Source: Gelria sp. (GTDB lineage Bacteria > Bacillota > Syntrophomonadia > Syntrophomonadales > Syntrophomonadaceae). From it: a stretch of 15,005 bases of DNA. The stretch is taken from the NCBI GenBank assembly GCA_012839665.1, contig DUMX01000329.1:1-15005 (forward strand), in the 5' to 3' direction. Within the stretch, counting starts at the first letter, position 1. Each line of letters starts with the position of its first letter. This document shows, one piece after another, positions 7,894 to 15,005 of the stretch. Below the pieces are notes generated by a model. It worked only from the letters and a program-made list of their open reading frames with translations. It did no database searches and was not told where the DNA came from. The translations under genes were made by a program, and so were the position numbers.

Positions 7894-9819
7894 TTATATA
7901 TGATTTTCAAAAATAATTTTGCCCGTTAAATTAGTATTATAACCGCCTATGTGTATCAAGCTTTGTTTAAACTCTTCTGCAGAAATGGTTTTTAATAGGA
8001 TATCCAATTTCTCCTCATCCAGCAGGTCAGGTAAGATGCAAAGGTCATACCTTTCTTCACATACTGGTATAAAATCCATATCCATTACCTGGGCACTGGC
8101 ATATATCCCCATACCAGTGTCAGCCGCATCATTTTTTACCGTAGCTGCTACTGCCAGGTGGGTATACTCTTCCCGCGCATAACCATTTACTTGTGTGGGG
8201 TTGATATTGCTTTGCTTTAATAGGTAATCCAGGAGGATTCGAGTTCCCGCACCTTTTTGCCGGTTAATATAGCGGATATCTTCCCGGGTCAGATCTTGTA
8301 GTGACTTTATCCCCAGCGGATTACCTTTCCTAACTATTAGTCCCTGTTGCCTTTTGGCTACATTAACTAGTAGCCAGGGCTGTTTGGGCAGATGTTTTTG
8401 TAAATAGCTCAAGTTATAGTCGCCGCTTTCATAATCTAGCAGGTGTACCCCTGAACAATGGGTTTCCATACGGCGTAGTGACATCAGGCCTCCCATACTA
8501 CCTACATTAGCTGACACCAAATGGATACCATGTTGTCTCTGTAACATATCAGCCAGGAAATCAATCGACATATCATGGCTACCTATAACGACTATTGAAT
8601 TGTCGATACTTTGTTTGGAGCGCCGTAAGGCAACCGGACTGCTTTCACCAGCTAAAAGACCCTCACTACCCCTGGGGATATGGAGCATTCCGTCTGCTTT
8701 CACCAGGCTGGTGCTTATTCCAGCCCCACGGTTAAGAGGATAGGCAATATAAGCATCCCGGATTTTAGCAATATTTACATATATATATTCATCTACCCCC
8801 ATAGAAGATGCCAGTTTTCGGGAGACCTGGCAGGATAGATAATTTTTTTCCGGCAGGGGCAGGCTCTGTTTACGTAAGAGTACCTGACGAGCAAAAAGAT
8901 AAAATATTAACTGAGCCGATACTGGATAACCAGGTAGCCCTATAGCTGGCTTGTTATCGATAATTCCCAATATAGCTGGTTTACCCGGGCGTATAGCCAG
9001 GCCGTGAACCAGAACGTCACCGAATTCAGCAATAATACTGGAAGTATAATCTTCCCGGCCGGCTGAAGAGCCAGAGCATATTACTATCATATCCGCCTGG
9101 TCTTTTACTTCTTTAACTGCCTGGCGCAAAAGTTCTTTGTCATCGATTACTATTTCATGCCTCAAGGGGATAGCACCCCACTCCCGACACAGGTTGGCCA
9201 GCATATAGCTGTTAGATTCTACTATTTTACCCGGAGCCATATCTTCACTACCTTGATTGACCAGTTCGGTGCCGGTAGGTATTATTGCTACCCTTGGCTG
9301 TTTTATAACTTCTACTTGCTGAACTGCTGCGGAACGAAACGATGCAATTTCATAAGGGCCAATTAGCTCACCACCCGGAATTATCAAATCCTGGGCAACT
9401 AAATCTTCACCTACCGAACGCAGGTGCTGCCAGGGTACGGCTGGTTTATAGATGCGGGCATAGCTCCCTTCGAAATTAACATCTTCTATCATAATTACTG
9501 CGTCAAACTCCCGGGGTACATAATCACCAGTGTCTACCTCGAGAAAATCCCGGTCTCTTAACAAATCCACCGGGTTATTTTCGTTAGCGGTAAAGGTCAG
9601 GGAAGATTTAACCGCTATTCCGTCCATAGCGGAAGCAACATAATGAGGAGAAGAGCGCCGAGCCAGTACTGCTGAACTGCTAACTCGACCCAGAGATTCC
9701 AATACGTCTACATATTCATTTTCCCATTTAAAAAAACCGCTATCCTCCAGGCGCTGCATAAATAGACCCAGGGCTTTTTCTACTGGCATGTTTTCAATAT
9801 AAATATTACGTTGCATCAT
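7894..9819 (-). CDS. moeA: MoeA molybdenum/tungsten insertion protein fused to a PBP-like domain
   Basis: Two-part protein of 641 residues. Residues 1 to about 400 are MoeA-like, the enzyme class that inserts molybdate or tungstate into adenylated molybdopterin. Visible motifs are SAMDGIAV in the N-terminal part, then IIPTGTEL, SNSYML, SGSSAGREDYT, HGLAIRPGKPAILG and GLPGYPVSA. Residues about 408-641 form a periplasmic-binding-protein-like domain of the kind found in PBP_like/LysR-substrate-domain fusions: SIVVIGSHDMSIDFL, RQQGLIVRKGNPLGI, INRQKGAGTRILLDYLL and DTGMGIYASA. No signal peptide is present, so this domain should sit in the cytoplasm. It starts at the first of two consecutive ATGs, 9 nt after GGGAG. 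It lies directly upstream of fdnG on the same strand with no strong terminator between, so some co-transcription is possible. The domain's ligand is unknown; oxyanion or cofactor sensing is inference. Confidence 0.93.
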   Translation of the reverse strand: MMQRNIYIENMPVEKALGLFMQRLEDSGFFKWENEYVDVLESLGRVSSSAVLARRSSPHYVASAMDGIAVKSSLTFTANENNPVDLLRDRDFLEVDTGDYVPREFDAVIMIEDVNFEGSYARIYKPAVPWQHLRSVGEDLVAQDLIIPGGELIGPYEIASFRSAAVQQVEVIKQPRVAIIPTGTELVNQGSEDMAPGKIVESNSYMLANLCREWGAIPLRHEIVIDDKELLRQAVKEVKDQADMIVICSGSSAGREDYTSSIIAEFGDVLVHGLAIRPGKPAILGIIDNKPAIGLPGYPVSAQLIFYLFARQVLLRKQSLPLPEKNYLSCQVSRKLASSMGVDEYIYVNIAKIRDAYIAYPLNRGAGISTSLVKADGMLHIPRGSEGLLAGESSPVALRRSKQSIDNSIVVIGSHDMSIDFLADMLQRQHGIHLVSANVGSMGGLMSLRRMETHCSGVHLLDYESGDYNLSYLQKHLPKQPWLLVNVAKRQQGLIVRKGNPLGIKSLQDLTREDIRYINRQKGAGTRILLDYLLKQSNINPTQVNGYAREEYTHLAVAATVKNDAADTGMGIYASAQVMDMDFIPVCEERYDLCILPDLLDEEKLDILLKTISAEEFKQSLIHIGGYNTNLTGKIIFENHI

Positions 9820-9851
9820 AAATAATAAACTCCCGCTCTGTCTTTTCTTTA

Positions 9852-9880
9852 ATTTTATCCTAATAGACGCCTAAAAACAA
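9852..9880 (-). promoter_or_regulatory. Candidate promoter for the moeA-PBP fusion
   Basis: On the minus strand TTGTTT (9880-9875) and TAAAAT (9857-9852) are 17 bp apart. The predicted start near 9845 leaves about 25 nt before the ATG, including the Shine-Dalgarno GGGAG. It is divergent from, and about 18 bp away from, the promoter of the other moeA. Confidence 0.5.
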
Positions 9881-9897
9881 AAAATCTCTTAAAAAAT

Positions 9898-9926
9898 TTG
9901 GTCAACCCAGAGGACTAAAGTATAAT
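9898..9926 (+). promoter_or_regulatory. Candidate promoter for stand-alone moeA
   Basis: TTGGTC (9898-9903), a 17-bp spacer and a perfect TATAAT (9921-9926). The start would fall near 9933. The roughly 60-nt leader can fold: GTGG (9934-9937) with CCAC (9962-9965), enclosing partly complementary GAAAGT and ACTTTTC. Whether the hairpin has a role is unknown. Confidence 0.6.
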
Positions 9927-9995
9927 ATCAACAGTGGTTATTACGAAAGTAGACTTTTCATCCACGGTATTTATATAAGCAATGGAGTGACAGGT

Positions 9996-11204
9996 ATGGG
10001 AGAGTTTCTAAAAGTAGTTAAATATAATGAAGCCTTGCAGAAGATAAAAGAGCATTTTCCTGCAGGACAGATAGAAGATATTCCTTTATTGGAAGCTTTT
10101 AATCGGGTATGTGCTGGGGTAGTAATAAGCCCCGAACCTCTACCTGCCTTTGACCGCACTACGGTAGATGGTTATGCAGTTAATGCGGAAGACACTTTCG
10201 GTTCTAGTGAGTCATTACCAGCTTTTTTAGATTTAGTAGGAGAAATCCAAATGGGTGTAAAAGCAGATGTGGCTATACAACCGGGACAATGTTGCTGGAT
10301 TCCTACCGGGGGAATGCTACCTGAAGGTAGTAATGCTGCGGTTATGGTGGAATATACGGAAAAACTGGGTGAAGATACGGTACTTATTTATCGACCAGCA
10401 GGCCCATGGGAAAATGTCATGCAAAAAGGTGAGGATATTGCCGATGGGCAGGAGGTATTTCTACCAGGTAAAAAGATGCGTCCACAGGATATAGGACTGC
10501 TGGCCTCTTTGGGTCTTACCTCACTCAAGGCATTTAAACCATATAATATAGGAATTTTATCTACTGGTGATGAAATCATTTCGGTTGAGGATAAACCACA
10601 AATAGGACAAGTTCGTGACGTCAATTCCTATGCTCTGGCTACTGCGGTTCAAGCCTGCGGCAGCAACCCCCGAATTTATCCTATTGTTAACGACCAGTTT
10701 GAAGACCTGAAAAAAGCAGTTACCCGGGGGCTGGAGGATAATGATGTATTGTTAATGTCAGGGGGCAGTTCGGTGGGTATTAAAGATGTGACCATCGATG
10801 TCTTACTTTCGTATCCTGATTCGGAACTGCTTTTTCATGGCATAGCGGTAAAACCGGGTAAACCTACTTTAGCAGTTAGAATAGGCAAGCAGCTGGTGGT
10901 TGGGCTTCCCGGTCATCCGGTTTCGGCCTTGATGATGTTTTATATTGTTTGTGCACCAGCTCTACGTTTTGTTCCCGCCATGGAGATAGAAGCATTTATG
11001 TCGATGAATCTGCCATCGCAGGCTGGTCGAGATGACTTTGTCCCGGTCAGGCTGGTATATGAAAACGACAGGCGTATTGCCATACCCCTCCTGGGAAAAT
11101 CAGGACTGATGAGCATTTTATCTCAGGCTGATGCCTATATTCATATTGAATATGAGAAACAGGGGATAAAGCAAGACGATATGGTTACTGCCTACATTTT
11201 CTAA
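9996..11204 (+). CDS. moeA: Molybdopterin molybdenumtransferase MoeA
   Basis: Single-domain-set MoeA of 402 residues, the usual family length (E. coli about 411). It inserts Mo or W into molybdopterin in the cytoplasm, the last common step before bis-pterin cofactor formation for formate dehydrogenases. Motifs in order: PAFDRTTVDGYAV (about residues 47-60), GILSTGDEI, VNSYALA, MSGGSSVGIKDVT, FHGIAVKPGKPTLAV and VGLPGHPVSALMMF, with a C-terminal beta domain. I chose ATG 9996 because GGAG (9984-9987) lies 8 nt upstream; the in-frame GTG at 9987 overlaps that Shine-Dalgarno. It is divergent from the MoeA-PBP fusion and clearly a different paralogue (KDVT against EDYT, GHPVSA against GYPVSA). It converges with the P-loop gene after a 9-bp gap. 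Confidence 0.94.
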   Translation: MGEFLKVVKYNEALQKIKEHFPAGQIEDIPLLEAFNRVCAGVVISPEPLPAFDRTTVDGYAVNAEDTFGSSESLPAFLDLVGEIQMGVKADVAIQPGQCCWIPTGGMLPEGSNAAVMVEYTEKLGEDTVLIYRPAGPWENVMQKGEDIADGQEVFLPGKKMRPQDIGLLASLGLTSLKAFKPYNIGILSTGDEIISVEDKPQIGQVRDVNSYALATAVQACGSNPRIYPIVNDQFEDLKKAVTRGLEDNDVLLMSGGSSVGIKDVTIDVLLSYPDSELLFHGIAVKPGKPTLAVRIGKQLVVGLPGHPVSALMMFYIVCAPALRFVPAMEIEAFMSMNLPSQAGRDDFVPVRLVYENDRRIAIPLLGKSGLMSILSQADAYIHIEYEKQGIKQDDMVTAYIF

Positions 11205-11213
11205 TGATATATT

Positions 11214-12335
11214 TTAAGAATCACATTCGTTTCCCCTATCCTTCAGTATTTGTAGGAGTTGTTTACTCAGATTCTGGCGCATTGCTTCCATAGCATCGAA
11301 ATTCATGGTTGGGATGTAGTAAGATTCCAGTTGGTCATGGTGCGCTTTAGCCTGACGGATGAAGTTTACCGCATCTTTTATACCAGTTTCAAAGCGTTTC
11401 CGAGCGGAAGCGATATTTTTTTCATAAGTGTCAATAATTAATTTATTAAGCAGTTGGTCAAAATCCAAAAAACGTCGGTATTTAATACCGGGAAGCAAAG
11501 CAGCGTAGTTAAACAAGTGTCCCGAGATATCTATTAGTACGGATTTAGATTGGGGCAGAATGATAATATCAATGTTTTCAGGGTCAAAGGGATTGTGATA
11601 GACTTCAGCCTGAACCTCGGTCAGATTTACTGTTTGTTCGACATAGTCAAATAGTTCCTTAACACCGCTTCCGGGGTTTCCCTGGACTGCAAATAAAGAA
11701 TAATCGCTTTCGATGAGACTATCAATTTTACTGACCAAACCTCCCGGAGTGATGGCGGCAGAAAACAGGTGGCGGATTTTTTGTTTACCACCAGTAAGGC
11801 CCGATAAAAAATCCCCGGTTAGGGCCAATATATTCCGGTTTACAGCATCCTCATCCCGGGCTTCCCGATAATAAGATTCCCACTCGCTCACAGCTATTTT
11901 GTTTTCCCTTAAACGCATATAAGCTCGTTCAAAACAGATACTTACTTTGGAGGTCAGCTCAATTATCTCGGAACGGTTTTTTTGAAGCAGTTTTTGCTGC
12001 CAGTAATTGCCCAGGTTAATTATTTCATCTACTGCTCCCGGGTAGCGGGGATCTACCACATGAGGAGCAGTGCCATCCAGGATGCATACCTGCTGTTTAC
12101 CTATGACTATTCCATCCAGGGACTCGTTATCAGACGAACACCAGTGGTATTCAATATCATAACCCTGACTTAAAAAATCTTCCCCCATTTTCTTCATAAA
12201 TGAAGATTTTCCTACCCCCGGACCACCTTTAAGGATTATCTTTCTTTCCACCTCCGGAGATGCCATATAATCGTAAAAGGAGTAGAATCCGTAACAGGTA
12301 TTCCCACCGGGGTAAAAATTTCTAATTTTAGCCAC
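11214..12335 (-). CDS. P-loop ATPase-like protein with two related domains (PRK06851-like)
   Basis: Cytoplasmic protein of 373 residues resembling a conserved Firmicute family of unknown function (PRK06851 type, recognised from memory). The first half has a classic Walker A, GGPGVGKS (37-44), then HWCSSDNESLDGIVI and VCILDGTAPHVVDP, a Walker B-like strand and loop. From about residue 212 the pattern repeats: SLFAVQGNPGSGVKELF, YHNPFDPENIDIIIL and SVLIDISGHLF. This suggests an internal duplication in which the second P-loop (219-226) has lost the GK[ST] signature. No signal peptide or membrane helix is seen. The GTG at 12333-12335 is chosen as start because AAGGTG lies 6 nt upstream; the GTG at 12342-12344 would be inside that Shine-Dalgarno. 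Neighbours (moeA convergent, recJ divergent) give no firm functional hint. Confidence 0.82.
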   Translation of the reverse strand: MAKIRNFYPGGNTCYGFYSFYDYMASPEVERKIILKGGPGVGKSSFMKKMGEDFLSQGYDIEYHWCSSDNESLDGIVIGKQQVCILDGTAPHVVDPRYPGAVDEIINLGNYWQQKLLQKNRSEIIELTSKVSICFERAYMRLRENKIAVSEWESYYREARDEDAVNRNILALTGDFLSGLTGGKQKIRHLFSAAITPGGLVSKIDSLIESDYSLFAVQGNPGSGVKELFDYVEQTVNLTEVQAEVYHNPFDPENIDIIILPQSKSVLIDISGHLFNYAALLPGIKYRRFLDFDQLLNKLIIDTYEKNIASARKRFETGIKDAVNFIRQAKAHHDQLESYYIPTMNFDAMEAMRQNLSKQLLQILKDRGNECDS

Positions 12336-12492
12336 TCTATTCACCTTCCCATATCTATTTTATTAATTCATGTTAGCTATTATTCATTACCTCGGGATTC
12401 GTGGGGGGGAGTACATTCCAGGTCTCCCCACAAGTCGTGTTTTATCGTACAATAATGTAGATATAACGAATTTATATATATATGGAGGAAAT
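12336..12492. promoter_or_regulatory. Divergent intergenic region with GTGGGG/CCCCAC inverted repeat
   Basis: 157 bp between the P-loop gene and recJ. GTGGGG (12401-12406) and CCCCAC (12426-12431) form a 6-bp stem around a 19-nt loop. The repeat is not followed by a U-tract on either strand. TACAAT (12448-12453) is a possible recJ -10 box without a good -35. Just before recJ lies an alternating TA run and a GGAGG Shine-Dalgarno (12484-12488), 4 nt from the ATG. Confidence 0.4.
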
Positions 12493-15005
12493 ATGCAATC
12501 AACACTTATATGGGAAGTTAAAAGTTATGACTATAAAATGGCGGAAGAGATAAGCAGAGAATTAGGAATTTCTTTGCCTTGTGCTGCTCTGTTAGTGCAA
12601 CGGGGAGCAAAAACAACTGCAGAAGCCCGCCATTTTCTTTATGCAGACCTGGAAGACCTGCAGGCCCCGTTTAACTTAATTGGCATTGAACCTGCAGTGA
12701 AGCGCATAAGACAAGCGATAGCAGCTGGAGAAAAAATAGTAATATACGGAGATTACGATGTTGACGGGATATGCAGTATTGTAATACTGAAACAATGCCT
12801 GGGTATGCTGGGGGGGAGGGTAGATTATTATGTCCCCGACCGTTTTGCGGAAGGTTATGGGCTTAATATGGAGGCCATAGAGCATCTGGCTGATAATGGT
12901 TATAATCTTTTGATTAGTGTAGATTGTGGCATAACATCGTTAGCTGAGGTTGAAAGGGCAATAAGTCTGGGTATGGATGTTATTATTAGTGACCACCACA
13001 CTCCGGGAAAGGAACTTCCCCTGGCTACGGTAATAATCAACCCTAAATTAGGTAGCAATAAGGAACTAGTTAATCTATGTGGTGCAGGTGTAGTTTTTAA
13101 AATATGCCAGGCCTTATGCCCGGAATATGTACTGGACCAACAATCTAATTGGCTGGAACTGGCGGCTTTAGCAACTGTAGCCGACATAGTACCCTTAATT
13201 GGCGAAAATCGTATCCTGGTTAAATATGGCCTCATGAAATTACCCCAAACTAATAATATTGGTTTACAAGCCTTGATTAAGGAGAGCAATCTTGATGGCA
13301 AAAAACTTTCTTCCTGGCATATTGGATTTGTGCTGGGTCCGCGCTTAAACTCAGCCGGGAGGCTGGAAAGTGCCAAGAGCAGCATAGAATTGTTATTAAC
13401 TGATGACCTGCTGAAGGCCAGCGAACTGGCTAAATATTTATGTAATTTAAACCAGCAGCGGAGAATGATTGAGGAAACAATCTATCAGGAAGCCCGGTTA
13501 CAGGTGGAAAAAGAGATAAAACTGGAAGAAGAAATGGTGTTGGTATTAGGAGATGAGGGGTGGCATCCGGGAGTAATTGGAATAGTAGCTTCAAGACTTT
13601 GCGAAAAATACCAGCGCCCAACTATATTGATTAAATGGGAAGAGAATCTGGGCAAGGGTTCTTGCCGTAGCCTCCCTGGTTTGAATATTTATCAGGCATT
13701 GTCAGCCTGCAGTTCTCATTTAATACAATTTGGAGGACACCGGGCGGCTGCTGGCCTTAGTATCTATAAAGACTATTTTATTGAATTTCGCCAGGCAATA
13801 AACCGATGGGTTAAAGATAATATGAGCCAGGAGGAACGTATTCCACGTTTGCTCATTGATGCCGAGGTAGAGCCGGATGATATTAACGAAGACTTTGTCA
13901 AGGAATTACAACAACTGGAGCCATTTGGGGAGGGAAACCCCGGGCCTCGTTTTGTGATTCGGGGTGTAGAGGTGGAGTCTGCCAACCTGATAGGAAAAGA
14001 ACGGGAACATTTTAAGGCCCGACTGTCTGAGATGGGTATAGAAATTATAGCCTTTAACCGTTCTGATTTAATCGAACAACCGCTGGATACCTGCTTACAA
14101 GATATACTATTTGAGCCCAAAGAAAATGAGTTTCGCGGTATAAAACGGCTGCAGTTAAAACTAAATGATATGAAAAACAGCTATTTACCTGACAATAATG
14201 CCAAAGTAGCCGAACCTGAGCTAGAGCTCTTCCAAGCATTGCGCCTGAGTAGCGAGGAAGTTCAGGCAGGTCGCCCCGTTCTATTTATCTGTCCTACCTA
14301 TAGAACTTTGGTAAAATACAGGTTACTATTAAAAAGTAATTTTCGCACTCCGGTATTAATAGAGCTGCATGGCAAGCTAAAACCTCAGTGGGGCAAAGCT
14401 TGGGCTGAGAGATTTTCTCGGGGGGAAAATCGTATATACCTGGTAACCAGGGCATTTATTAAGTATTATCTGAAAACTTATAACCTGCCCACAGCCCTTG
14501 AACATATATTTTTGTTCTGGTCAAGCCCTGATGAGTATATTAACGACTACCTGCAAGGTCGTAATATACATAAACTAGGGGTGGTAGAGGAGCCCAGGAT
14601 TATGCCGGGCAAACCTGATTTTATTCAAGGACGGCGTATACTGGTATATGCTAACCGCAATACCACTTTACGCTCATTTGCCTCCACCAGGAGGCCGCTA
14701 AGCATAGAAGCTGGTATAAACGACATCCGCAAAAGAAACAATATCCGCCATACCTTTTTACAAGCCCCAGAAGGCATATTATTATCTGATGGAGTAAATA
14801 CAGGTACAGCCAGGCTCAGTAACACCGATATTTTATTTGCGGATATTCCTTATAGTATATATGAAGCCCAGATGGTATTGGAGCAAATTGCTGCTGGTGA
14901 AGATAAGGAAGCTTGGACTCTTTTTAATCGTGATGATTTAGAATTTAATCGGAACTACCTCGAGCGTACTTATCCGACCTTCGAACTAATTAAAAAAGTG
15001 CTAAC
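12493..15005 (+). CDS. recJ: Single-stranded-DNA-specific exonuclease RecJ, 3'-partial
   Basis: 5'-3' exonuclease on single-stranded DNA in recombination and repair. The frame is open from ATG 12493 (GGAGGAAAT just upstream) to the window edge: 837 codons without a stop. DHH-phosphoesterase motifs are intact: YGDYDVDG (D87, D89, D91), SVDCG (D144), SDHH (D167, H168, H169) and ATVADIVPL (D232). They are followed by GPRLNSAGR and the DHHA1 motif FGGHRAAAG (H416). An OB-type region follows (PFGEGNPGPRF from residue 477). The remainder, from about residue 590, is the Firmicute-type C-terminal extension. It reads like a degenerate helicase C-domain: PVLFICPTYRTL, IELHGKL, GENRIYLVTRAF and LEHIFLFW, with no Walker A seen. 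The gene is longer than 837 residues, beyond the roughly 580 of E. coli RecJ and longer than the B. subtilis form. Confidence 0.95.
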   Translation, partial: MQSTLIWEVKSYDYKMAEEISRELGISLPCAALLVQRGAKTTAEARHFLYADLEDLQAPFNLIGIEPAVKRIRQAIAAGEKIVIYGDYDVDGICSIVILKQCLGMLGGRVDYYVPDRFAEGYGLNMEAIEHLADNGYNLLISVDCGITSLAEVERAISLGMDVIISDHHTPGKELPLATVIINPKLGSNKELVNLCGAGVVFKICQALCPEYVLDQQSNWLELAALATVADIVPLIGENRILVKYGLMKLPQTNNIGLQALIKESNLDGKKLSSWHIGFVLGPRLNSAGRLESAKSSIELLLTDDLLKASELAKYLCNLNQQRRMIEETIYQEARLQVEKEIKLEEEMVLVLGDEGWHPGVIGIVASRLCEKYQRPTILIKWEENLGKGSCRSLPGLNIYQALSACSSHLIQFGGHRAAAGLSIYKDYFIEFRQAINRWVKDNMSQEERIPRLLIDAEVEPDDINEDFVKELQQLEPFGEGNPGPRFVIRGVEVESANLIGKEREHFKARLSEMGIEIIAFNRSDLIEQPLDTCLQDILFEPKENEFRGIKRLQLKLNDMKNSYLPDNNAKVAEPELELFQALRLSSEEVQAGRPVLFICPTYRTLVKYRLLLKSNFRTPVLIELHGKLKPQWGKAWAERFSRGENRIYLVTRAFIKYYLKTYNLPTALEHIFLFWSSPDEYINDYLQGRNIHKLGVVEEPRIMPGKPDFIQGRRILVYANRNTTLRSFASTRRPLSIEAGINDIRKRNNIRHTFLQAPEGILLSDGVNTGTARLSNTDILFADIPYSIYEAQMVLEQIAAGEDKEAWTLFNRDDLEFNRNYLERTYPTFELIKKVL

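Noticed and set aside
9987..9995. GTG 9987 as start of the stand-alone moeA
   Set aside because: The GTG overlaps the likely Shine-Dalgarno GGAG, while ATG 9996 is 8 nt downstream of it.
12336..12344. GTG 12344 as start of the P-loop gene
   Set aside because: It directly abuts and overlaps the purine-rich Shine-Dalgarno, leaving no spacer; GTG 12335 has 6-nt spacing.
12900..13385. 161-codon minus-strand open frame within recJ
   Set aside because: It lies fully antisense to conserved RecJ motifs and its translation has no recognisable domain; it is a shadow of recJ codon use.
1..15005. CRISPR arrays, tRNAs, rRNA, insertion sequences, prophage genes
   Set aside because: No repeat-spacer pattern, tRNA cloverleaf, rRNA segment or transposase-like frame was noticed on either strand.

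Overview
The window looks like chromosomal DNA from a low-to-medium GC anaerobic Firmicute, most plausibly a syntrophic fatty-acid oxidiser of the Syntrophomonas type. This assignment is inferred from gene content: two selenocysteine formate dehydrogenases, a membrane-bound periplasmic formate dehydrogenase with a b-type cytochrome, two MoeA paralogues, and a Firmicute-style ATPase and RecJ. No rRNA or other taxonomic marker is present.

Layout: (1) 1-1925, plus strand: the 3' part of a formate dehydrogenase catalytic subunit (FDH-1) whose 5' end lies outside the window. It is read through an in-frame UGA at 288-290. (2) 1947-2010: a strong bidirectional terminator plus a second hairpin between convergent genes. 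(3) 2012-7582, minus strand: fdnG (UGA selenocysteine at 6953-6955, Tat signal), fdnH and fdnI as a tightly coupled operon, then a terminator-like hairpin, then the maturation gene fdhE. (4) 7583-7893: a 311-bp leader with a good promoter and inverted repeats. (5) 7894-9819, minus strand: a fusion of MoeA with a C-terminal periplasmic-binding-protein-like domain. (6) 9820-9995: a divergent promoter region. (7) 9996-11204, plus strand: a stand-alone MoeA. (8) 11214-12335, minus strand: a two-domain P-loop protein of unknown role. (9) 12493 to the window end, plus strand: recJ, with an extended C-terminal region, cut by the window edge.

How the genes fit together: about 11 kb is devoted to formate metabolism and its cofactor. 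The two catalytic subunits need a Mo- or W-bis-pterin cofactor, which MoeA-type proteins finish by metal insertion. FdhE assists FDH maturation, and selenocysteine must be supplied by selABC elsewhere. FdnGHI should exchange electrons between membrane quinone and periplasmic formate, as expected for interspecies formate transfer. FDH-1 resembles the cytoplasmic type, but its N-terminus is not visible.

Two points matter to any user of this annotation. Both FDH genes look interrupted by stop codons but are almost certainly intact selenoprotein genes. recJ has no stop in the window but is an uninterrupted frame of at least 837 codons. No CRISPR array, tRNA, rRNA, transposase or prophage gene was seen. 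I did not find a clear undescribed system; the most intriguing items are the MoeA-PBP fusion next to the FDH operon and the two-domain P-loop protein whose second Walker A has degenerated.
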